Assembly (NCBI RefSeq): GCF_026341825.1
Contig: NZ_JAPENY010000003.1
Location: 2,046,001 to 2,110,000, forward strand
DNA from: Streptomyces sp. NBC_00620
GTDB lineage: Bacteria; Actinomycetota; Actinomycetes; Streptomycetales; Streptomycetaceae
Length of the DNA: 64,000 bases
Reading direction: 5' to 3'
Below, piece by piece: positions 58,260 through 64,000 of the stretch (its first letter is position 1; every line of letters begins with the position of its first letter). The notes beneath the pieces were generated by a model, which saw only the letters and a list, made by a program, of their open reading frames with translations, had not been told where the DNA came from and did no database searches. Made by a program: the position numbers and the translations under genes.

Positions 58260-59312
58260 ATGCCGGAACTGCGTGTCGTGGCCGTCTCTAACGACGGCAC
58301 ACGGCTGGTGCTGAAGGCTGCGGACAGCACGGAGTACACGCTTCCGATTGATGAGCGTCTGCGCGCCGCTGTACGCGGCGACCGTCCCCGCCTCGGCCAG
58401 ATCGAAATCGAGGTGGAGAGTCATCTCCGCCCCCGAGACATTCAGGCGCGTATACGTGCCGGCGCCTCCGCCGAGGAGGTCGCCTCGCTCGCCGGGATCC
58501 CCGTCGACCGGGTGCGGCGCTTCGAGGGGCCTGTCCTCGCCGAGCGTGCCTTCATGGCCGAGCGCGCAAGGAAGACCCCTGTCCGCCGTCCAGGCGAGAA
58601 CGCGGGACCCCAGCTCGGTGAGGCCGTGCAGGAGCGGCTGACGCTGCGCGGCGCCGAGAAGGAGACCGCCCAATGGGACTCCTGGCGTCGTGACGACGGC
58701 ACCTGGGAAGTACTGCTGGTCTACCGGGTCGCGGGTGAGCCGCACTCGGCGAGCTGGACGTACGACCCGCCGCGGCGGCTCGTCCAGGCCGTCGACGACG
58801 AGGCGCGCTCGCTGATCGGCGAGTCCGACGACCTCTCGGCGGCCGCCGAACCGAGCTTCCCGTTCGTGCCGCGGATCGCCCGGCTGCCCCGGGACCGCCC
58901 GCTGGACCGCGCCCTGGACCGGCAGATGGAGCGGCCGAGCCTGCCCGCGCCGTCCGCGGAGCCGGTCGAGGAGTCCGAGCGCGACTCGCTCACCAGCCTC
59001 CTGGAGGCGGTGCCGAGCTTCCGCGGCGACATGGTGGTGCCCGAGCGTCCCTCCACCACGGAGCGGCCCGACACGGAGGAACCCGCCCCCGAGCCCGAGA
59101 CCGAGGAGCCCCCGGCTCCCGCGGCCTCGGCCGGTGCCGGATCCGCCTACGCGGACGTGCTCATGCCTCGCTCGGTCGGCGCCCACCGCGACCGTCTCGT
59201 CGGCGCGACCGACCGCCAGGCCGAGGCCGACGGCGTCCGCCCGGGCCGCCGCGCGGCGGTCCCGAGCTGGGACGAGATCGTGTTCGGTACACGGCGGAAG
59301 AAGCAGGACTGA
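58260..59312 (+). CDS. sepH: SepH, cell-division regulator that stimulates FtsZ assembly
   Basis: 350 aa from the ATG at 58260 with GGGAGG upstream. The N-terminal DUF3071 domain (residues about 1-170) ends with a helix-turn-helix (GASAEEVASLAGIPVDRVRR) and has DSTEYTLPIDERLR before it. A long disordered, acidic Pro-rich linker follows. The short conserved C-terminal motif is YADVLMPRSVGAHRDRLVGA and VPSWDEIVFGTRRK. This is the layout of SepH, which binds FtsZ and promotes filament bundling at septa in actinobacteria. A possible structured RNA lies upstream. Confidence 0.93.
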   Translation: MPELRVVAVSNDGTRLVLKAADSTEYTLPIDERLRAAVRGDRPRLGQIEIEVESHLRPRDIQARIRAGASAEEVASLAGIPVDRVRRFEGPVLAERAFMAERARKTPVRRPGENAGPQLGEAVQERLTLRGAEKETAQWDSWRRDDGTWEVLLVYRVAGEPHSASWTYDPPRRLVQAVDDEARSLIGESDDLSAAAEPSFPFVPRIARLPRDRPLDRALDRQMERPSLPAPSAEPVEESERDSLTSLLEAVPSFRGDMVVPERPSTTERPDTEEPAPEPETEEPPAPAASAGAGSAYADVLMPRSVGAHRDRLVGATDRQAEADGVRPGRRAAVPSWDEIVFGTRRKKQD

Positions 59313-59324
59313 TCAGTCGTACGA

Positions 59325-59361
59325 CGATGGGGCCCGCGCCGGTTCGGTGCGGGCCCCATCG
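59325..59361. terminator. Terminator hairpin between sepH and the rhodanese gene
   Basis: CGATGGGGCCCGC pairs perfectly with GCGGGCCCCATCG (13 bp, 11-base loop), 12 bases after the sepH stop. It lies between convergent genes and probably serves both. Confidence 0.85.
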
Positions 59362-59390
59362 CTGCTGCCGAGGGTCGGGAACGGCCGCCG

Positions 59391-60218
59391 CTACTGAGGG
59401 TCCGGACCGACCGCGACCGGGCGGCTCCCGTCGTTGGACCACTCCGACCAGGAACCCGCGTACAGCGCGGCCGGGATACCCGCGACGGCGAGCGCCAGCA
59501 CCTCGTGCGCGCCGGAGACGCCCGAACCGCAGTAGACGCCGACCTCGGAGGTGCCGGTCGCGCCAAGGGACTTGAAGCGGTCGGCGAGTTCCGCGGCGGG
59601 CAGGAACCGTCCGTCGTCCGTGACGTTCTGCGTGGTCGGCGCGGAGACCGCGCCGGGGATGTGCCCGCCCACGGGGTCGATCGGTTCGACCTCGCCGCGG
59701 TACCGCTCGCCCGCCCGGGCGTCGAGCAGCAGTCCGGTACGGGCCAGCGCCGCCGCCCCGTCAGCGTCGAGCAGCGGCCGGGCGCCGGGCACCGGTACGA
59801 AGGATCCGGCAGCGGGGGCGGGCAGCTCCGACGACACCGGACCGCTCCAGGCGGTGAACCCGCCGTCAAGCACACGCACGGACGGGTGACCCGTATAGCC
59901 CAGCAGCCACCACGCGCGCGCGGCGCCCCAGCCGAGCCCGCCGTCGTACACAACGACATCGCGGTCCGCCGAGACACCGGCGGCACGCATCGCCGCGCCG
60001 AAGACTTCGGGATCGGGCAGCGGATGACGGCCCCCGGCCCCCGCCGGACCTGCAAGTTCAGAATCCAAATCGACAAAAACGGCGCCAGGAATGTGCGCCT
60101 TCTCGTACTCGGAGCGCAGACTCGGACCACCCAGCTGCCAGCGGACGTCGAGGACGACCGGGGGGTTCGGTCCGGCCAGGTCGCTCGCCAGCTCGGGTGC
60201 GGAGATGATGGCGTTCAT
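59391..60218 (-). CDS. Thiosulfate/3-mercaptopyruvate sulfurtransferase (two-domain rhodanese)
   Basis: 275 aa from the ATG at 60218; the frame runs to 60257. The N-terminal inactive rhodanese domain has VVLDVRWQLGG and HIPGAVFVDLDSEL; the C-terminal domain has the active Cys in VYCGSGVSG. GGHIPGAVSAPT opens the second domain. It transfers sulfur from thiosulfate or mercaptopyruvate to cyanide or thiols in the cytoplasm. The 324-bp gap upstream (60219-60542), divergent to the VOC gene, contains no supported gene. Confidence 0.92.
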   Translation of the reverse strand: MNAIISAPELASDLAGPNPPVVLDVRWQLGGPSLRSEYEKAHIPGAVFVDLDSELAGPAGAGGRHPLPDPEVFGAAMRAAGVSADRDVVVYDGGLGWGAARAWWLLGYTGHPSVRVLDGGFTAWSGPVSSELPAPAAGSFVPVPGARPLLDADGAAALARTGLLLDARAGERYRGEVEPIDPVGGHIPGAVSAPTTQNVTDDGRFLPAAELADRFKSLGATGTSEVGVYCGSGVSGAHEVLALAVAGIPAALYAGSWSEWSNDGSRPVAVGPDPQ

Positions 60219-60542
60219 GGCCACCATCCTTGCGCACGGGGTGGCCGCGTCGTCCATGTCGGGCTACTGTGCTCCGCCGGGCGGGTCCGATCACCAGGCG
60301 TATGGGATCGGGCACATGCTGTACAGCCGATGGACACCACGCGGCAATCGTGCGGAAACGGACGGGAAACGGCTCATCGGGCATCCTCCGGCCGTAGGCC
60401 GCTGAACGACGGCGCGGCCGGGACGCACGGTGCGACCGGTGGTGCGAACATCGGCACGGGGCTTATGAGCACGCGATCGCGGTACGCGTGCGGTAGGCGG
60501 AAGGTGACCCGGCCACCGCGAGGGGCCGAGAAGAGAGTGACG

Positions 60543-61346
60543 ATGACCGAGGCACGGGGGTCGGCCGGCCTGAACGGCACAACGCACGCTCGGCACGCGC
60601 CCGGCACACCCTGCTGGGTGAGCCTGATGGTGCACGGGATGGCCACGACCCAGGACTTCTACGGAGCGCTGTTCGGCTGGCAGTTCCAGCCGGGCCCGCA
60701 CCAGCTCGGCCCCTACGTGCGGGCCCTGCTCGACGATCAAGAGGTGGCGGGGATCGGGCAGCTGCCGCCCGACCGGCATCTGCCCATCGCCTGGACGCCG
60801 TATCTCGCCTCGGACGACGTCGACCTGACCGCCGAGACGGTGCGGCTCAGCGGCGGCACCGTGGGGGTCGGCCCGCTGGACGCGGGCGAGGCCGGCCGCA
60901 TGGCGATCGCCTCGGACCCGACGGGCGCCGTCTTCGGGATCTGGCAGGCGGCCGCCCACCTGGGCACGGGGATCACCGGCGTGCCCGGTACCCCCGCGTG
61001 GAACGAGCTCGTGACCCGCGACACCGAGAGCGTCGTCAAGTTCTACCAGGGGGTCTTCGGCTACGAGCTGGAGCCGGTCGTCTCGGCCGACTTCGACTAC
61101 GTGACCCTGCACATCAACAGCAGTCCGGTGGCCGGCATCCACGGCGTCGGCCACGGCCTGCCCCGCGACCGGGGCCCGCACTGGATGACGTACTTCGAGG
61201 CCGCGGACGTGGACGACATGGTCGCCCGTGTCACGGACCTCGGCGGGCATCTCCTCAAACCGGCCCACGACTCGCACTACGGGCGGGTGGCGACGGTGGC
61301 GGACCCGGAGGGCGCGATGTTCTCCCTGATCCACACCGTCCATTGA
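60543..61346 (+). CDS. Two-domain VOC (glyoxalase/bleomycin-resistance-like) protein
   Basis: 267 aa from the ATG at 60543. Two VOC modules: residues about 20-135 (TPCWVSLMVHGMATTQDFYG ... TGAVFGIWQAA) and about 150-265 (TPAWNELVTRDTESVVKFYQ ... PEGAMFSLIHTVH). Metal-binding His/Glu positions appear partly replaced, so it may be a binding rather than a catalytic protein. Function is unknown. Its last codons and stop lie in a 22-bp tandem duplication (61328-61371). Confidence 0.88.
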   Translation: MTEARGSAGLNGTTHARHAPGTPCWVSLMVHGMATTQDFYGALFGWQFQPGPHQLGPYVRALLDDQEVAGIGQLPPDRHLPIAWTPYLASDDVDLTAETVRLSGGTVGVGPLDAGEAGRMAIASDPTGAVFGIWQAAAHLGTGITGVPGTPAWNELVTRDTESVVKFYQGVFGYELEPVVSADFDYVTLHINSSPVAGIHGVGHGLPRDRGPHWMTYFEAADVDDMVARVTDLGGHLLKPAHDSHYGRVATVADPEGAMFSLIHTVH

Positions 61347-61371
61347 CGTGATCAACACCGTCCATTGAACG
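61328..61371. repeat. 22-bp tandem duplication at the VOC gene end
   Basis: GATCCACACCGTCCATTGA (61328-61346, containing the stop TGA) is repeated as GATCAACACCGTCCATTGA at 61350-61368. The period is 22 bp with one mismatch in 19. The duplication lies just outside the gene and includes a copy of its stop codon. Confidence 0.8.
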
Positions 61372-61399
61372 GACGCCGGACTTCACTCTCCTGATGCGT

Positions 61400-62287
61400 T
61401 CAGGGCGTGAGCATCCGGTCCTGCTCCACCGGGGGTGTGCCGTCGTACCAGGGCAGAGGCTTGCCGAAGCGGACCAGTTCGCCGTAGAGGGCGGGATCGG
61501 CGTGGTCGGCGAAGATCAGGTCGAGCACGGCTCGGGCGGCCCGGGCCGGCGACTGGGCGTGGCTGTAGTCGCTGAACCAGGGGCGTGAGGTGGCAGTGTC
61601 GACCATGCCGGGGCACACCGCCGCGATCAACGTGCCGGTGGCGAGGTCGTGTTCGCGGCGTTCGGCGGCGAGCGCGCGGACGGCGGCGACCTGAGCCACC
61701 TTCGAGGGCACGTTCAGCCACATCGGCCAGCCCGCCTCCGCGGCGGTCCTGTTGTGGATGGCGCGGCGCCACGACTCGACGGCGTATTCGACCTGGTCGA
61801 GGCTCGCGCCGTCGAACAAGTGGTGCAGCCGCGGGTCGAGATGGCCGAGCGTGCCCAGGCTGCTGGCCACGACGAGCAGCCGTCCGCCCGGGCGCAGGGC
61901 GGGACCGAAGGAGCGCAGGATCGCGTGAGTGGCGGTGTTGGAGACGTCGATGAACTCGTCGGCCCGCTCGGCCTGCGACTCCTCGGGCAGCACGCGCGCG
62001 ATCGCGTTGGAGATGACGACGTCGACCCCTCCGTGGCGGGCCCGGAGGTCCTCGGCGAGGCGGGCGATGGCTTCGGTGTCGGTGACGTCCAGGACGCGGC
62101 CCTCGACGCGGGCGCGGGTACCGGGCAGCTGGGTGACCTCGCGGGCGGCGTCCGTCACGCGCTGGTGGCTGCGGCCGGTCAGCAGGACCAGGTCGTCCGG
62201 GCTCATACGGGCCGCCAGTCCTTCGACGAGGGCCCGGCCGAGTCCTTGGTTGGCGCCCGTGACGAGGGCGATGCGTGAAGCGTTCAT
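61400..62287 (-). CDS. SDR-like oxidoreductase lacking the catalytic Tyr
   Basis: 295 aa from the ATG at 62287. The Rossmann motif TGANQGLG, LDVTD and ISNAIA (for NNAG) are present, and Ser in VVASSLGTLG. The YxxxK motif is altered: around WLNVPSKVAQ the Lys has Asn, not Tyr, four residues before it. The C-terminal CPGMVDTATSRPW is as in carbonyl reductase-like SDRs. It may be inactive, act by another residue, or bind substrate only. It is divergent from a LysR regulator (62359), which probably regulates it. Confidence 0.85.
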   Translation of the reverse strand: MNASRIALVTGANQGLGRALVEGLAARMSPDDLVLLTGRSHQRVTDAAREVTQLPGTRARVEGRVLDVTDTEAIARLAEDLRARHGGVDVVISNAIARVLPEESQAERADEFIDVSNTATHAILRSFGPALRPGGRLLVVASSLGTLGHLDPRLHHLFDGASLDQVEYAVESWRRAIHNRTAAEAGWPMWLNVPSKVAQVAAVRALAAERREHDLATGTLIAAVCPGMVDTATSRPWFSDYSHAQSPARAARAVLDLIFADHADPALYGELVRFGKPLPWYDGTPPVEQDRMLTP

Positions 62288-62358
62288 GCGTCCCACGCTA
62301 GGAACGCCGTATCCATGAGTCCAACGAGAGTTCGGCACGGCTAGCATGCGTGAACGTC

Positions 62359-63288
62359 ATGGACTTCACGGATGTGTCACTGACCGCGCTGCGCGTCTTC
62401 CGCGCCGTGGCCGAACAGGGAACCTTCACCGCGGCCGCCGCGTCGCTGGGCTACACGCAGTCGGCGGTGTCCCGGCAGATCGCCGCGATCGAGCGGGCCG
62501 CGGGCGCGGAGCTGGTGGAGCGGCGGCGCGACGGAGTACGGCTCACCGCGGCCGGCCGCGTCGTCATGCGCCGCGCGACGGTCGTACTGGACGAGATCGA
62601 CGCGACCGCCAGGGAGCTGTCCGGCCTGCCCGGCCAGGCCGGGACGGTCCGCCTGGGTTGGTTCCCGAGCGCCGGCGCCGTCCTGCTGCCCCGGGCCCTG
62701 GCCGCGCTGCACCACTCAGACCCGGACCTTCACGTGGTCGGCCGGGAGGGCAGCACCCCGGCGCTGGTGCGCGCCCTGCGCGCCGGCAGCCTCGACCTGG
62801 CCCTGCTCGCTTCGGCGCCGCCGTTCCGGCCGCCGGACGCCGAGTCGCCCCCGCTCGTCCTGCACACGCTCACCGAACGTGCGCTGTGTCTGGCGGTGCC
62901 CGCCACCCATCCCCTTGCCCGCGGCGACTTCGTCGACGTGGCCGACCTGCGCGGGCAGCGCTGGATCGCGGGCTCCTCCTCGGGAGAGGACCGGCTGATG
63001 GGCGTGTGGCCCGGCCTGGACGAGCGGCCCGAGATCGCCCACACCGCCCGCGACTGGCTCGCCAAGCTCCAACTCGTCGCCGCCGGCTGCGGACTGACCA
63101 CCGTGCCCGCCGTCCTCGCTGCCGCCGCGCCACCGGGTGTCCGCGTCCTCCCCGTCCGCGGCGGGCCCCAGGAACAGCGGCGCCTGCTCCTGGCCCGGCT
63201 CCCCCACCCGCCGACCGATCCGGTCACCCGGGTGGCAGCCGCCCTCCGCGCGGCGGCCCTCGACGCCGCTGTCGTCAGGCCGATGTGA
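62359..63288 (+). CDS. LysR-family transcriptional regulator
   Basis: 309 aa from the ATG at 62359 (a GTG at 62350 would add three residues). N-terminal winged helix (ALRVFRAVAEQGTFTAAAAS; YTQSAVSRQIAAIERAAGAE) and C-terminal periplasmic-binding-like effector domain (GTVRLGWFPSAGAVLLPRAL; LALLASAPPFRPP). A short 71-bp divergent spacer separates it from the SDR gene, its likely target. Its 3' end overlaps the thymidine kinase gene by 14 bases on the opposite strand (63275-63288). Confidence 0.93.
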   Translation: MDFTDVSLTALRVFRAVAEQGTFTAAAASLGYTQSAVSRQIAAIERAAGAELVERRRDGVRLTAAGRVVMRRATVVLDEIDATARELSGLPGQAGTVRLGWFPSAGAVLLPRALAALHHSDPDLHVVGREGSTPALVRALRAGSLDLALLASAPPFRPPDAESPPLVLHTLTERALCLAVPATHPLARGDFVDVADLRGQRWIAGSSSGEDRLMGVWPGLDERPEIAHTARDWLAKLQLVAAGCGLTTVPAVLAAAAPPGVRVLPVRGGPQEQRRLLLARLPHPPTDPVTRVAAALRAAALDAAVVRPM

Positions 63289-63925
63289 CCGGCAGGACGT
63301 CGGGAGACAGCACGCTCGCGTGGGCCGAGGCGCTGGTCATACGGCGACGGTGGTGACGGCGGCACAGGACCTCGTAACCGATCTCCCCCACCGGGCGGTT
63401 GACGTCGCCGACGACCACCTGGGCGCCCTCCACCACCATCTCCCCGCCGACCGTACGGGCATTGTGCGTGGCCCGGGCGCCGCACCAGCACAGGGCCTCC
63501 ACCTGGAGGGCCTCTATCCGGTCGGCCAGCTCGATCAGCCGCTGCGAGCCGGGGAAGAGCTTGGTGCGGAAGTCGGTGGTGATACCGAAGGCGAAGACAT
63601 CGAGCCCCAGGTCGTCGACGACCCGCGCCAGCTGGTCGATCTGGTCCGGCGCGAGGAACTGCGCCTCGTCGACGATCACGTAGTCGACCCTGCCGCCCTT
63701 GGACAGCTGATCGACCAGATACCCGTACAGGTCCATGCTCTCGGTGGCCTCGACCGCCTCCGTGACCAGGCCGAGGCGCGAGGACAGCTTTCCCTCGCCC
63801 GCCCGGTCGTCCCGCGTGAAAATCACACCCTGAAGCCCGCGGGCCGAGCGGTTGTGCCCGATCTGCAGTGCCAGAGTGCTCTTCCCACAATCCATGGTTC
63901 CGGAGAAGAACACCAGCTCAGGCAT
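63275..63925 (-). CDS. tdk: Thymidine kinase
   Basis: 216 aa from the ATG at 63925 with AAGGTG upstream. Walker A in FFSGTMDCGKST, Walker B-like YVIVDEAQFL with the catalytic Glu, zinc-ribbon cysteines in CWCGARATHNAR, then a lone CRRH pair, and the lasso region. It salvages thymidine to dTMP with ATP. The 75-bp upstream region continues beyond the window. Its 3' end overlaps the LysR gene. Confidence 0.95.
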   Translation of the reverse strand: MPELVFFSGTMDCGKSTLALQIGHNRSARGLQGVIFTRDDRAGEGKLSSRLGLVTEAVEATESMDLYGYLVDQLSKGGRVDYVIVDEAQFLAPDQIDQLARVVDDLGLDVFAFGITTDFRTKLFPGSQRLIELADRIEALQVEALCWCGARATHNARTVGGEMVVEGAQVVVGDVNRPVGEIGYEVLCRRHHRRRMTSASAHASVLSPDVLPVTSA

Positions 63926-64000
63926 GGGAAGTTGGGCACCTTTCGGCAACGGGGAGAGGGGGAGGTGTCAGGAACGTACTTGCAGGAGCGGAACGTGCTG

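Noticed and set aside
60256..60405. 49-codon ORF beginning MSGYCAPPGG between the rhodanese and VOC genes
   Set aside because: No SD, no recognisable feature, and a composition like intergenic DNA. It may be part of a promoter region.
1..64000. tRNA, rRNA, CRISPR arrays, insertion sequences, prophage or PKS/NRPS genes
   Set aside because: None seen on reading both strands. A tRNAscan or repeat search could still find something degenerate.

Overview
The window is high-GC actinobacterial chromosome, almost certainly Streptomyces. Third codon positions are GC-saturated, so nearly every real gene casts long antisense and frame-shifted shadow ORFs. Many starts are GTG, and the gene set is Streptomyces-like: sepH, a cutR/cutS pair, DUF3710, DUF3093, DUF4193 and DUF3159 genes, and the actinobacterial [2Fe-2S] ferrochelatase. 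The right half (about 34-64 kb) looks like conserved core chromosome. The left half (about 0-34 kb) is a mosaic of small operons for efflux, redox enzymes and regulation. I saw no rRNA, tRNA, CRISPR array, transposase, prophage or large secondary-metabolite cluster.

Left part. A truncated MarR-type regulator (1-115) faces three operator copies. A secreted SGNH hydrolase, an SDR and a zinc alcohol dehydrogenase follow. A 72-bp leader segment upstream of the hydrolase is repeated almost exactly upstream of an MMPL exporter at 3.4 kb. The exporter is followed by a NarL-type two-component pair with a common Streptomyces intergenic repeat between the two genes. Next come a membrane protein with a possible leader peptide, a molybdopterin oxidoreductase, an EEP-family membrane hydrolase, a TerD protein, a 45-aa membrane smORF, and a 1353-aa fusion of assimilatory nitrate reductase with a CysJ-type flavoprotein. 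From 17.6 to 25.6 kb there is an ECF sigma factor with a SnoaL-like tail, an alpha/beta hydrolase, a GNAT protein, a second MMPL exporter, an AraC regulator and a translationally coupled phosphotriesterase-like/alpha-beta hydrolase pair.

Middle (25.8-34.3 kb). The most unusual genes are here: a protein fusing an FHA phospho-threonine-binding domain to an FAD monooxygenase, next to a membrane Ser/Thr kinase with an extracytoplasmic sensor domain. A divergent LtaS-like envelope phosphotransferase, an FkbM methyltransferase and a CDP-alcohol phosphatidyltransferase follow. The arrangement suggests kinase-controlled redox chemistry, possibly tied to the cell envelope.

Right part. Potassium genes occupy 35.8-44.2 kb: a KimA-like importer, a 31-aa membrane smORF, two TrkA-type subunits, and kdpDE without kdpFABC. 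Then come an alginate-lyase-family enzyme, a DUF3710-dut-thioesterase operon, DUF3093, an EcsC-like protein, DUF4193, cutS/cutR, a 57-aa smORF, inositol monophosphatase, ferrochelatase, an MFS exporter overlapping a sugar-lactone oxidase, sepH with a structured upstream segment, a rhodanese, a VOC protein, a divergent SDR/LysR pair, and thymidine kinase.

Start sites were chosen from Shine-Dalgarno (SD) spacing and family N-termini; several differ from the longest ORF.
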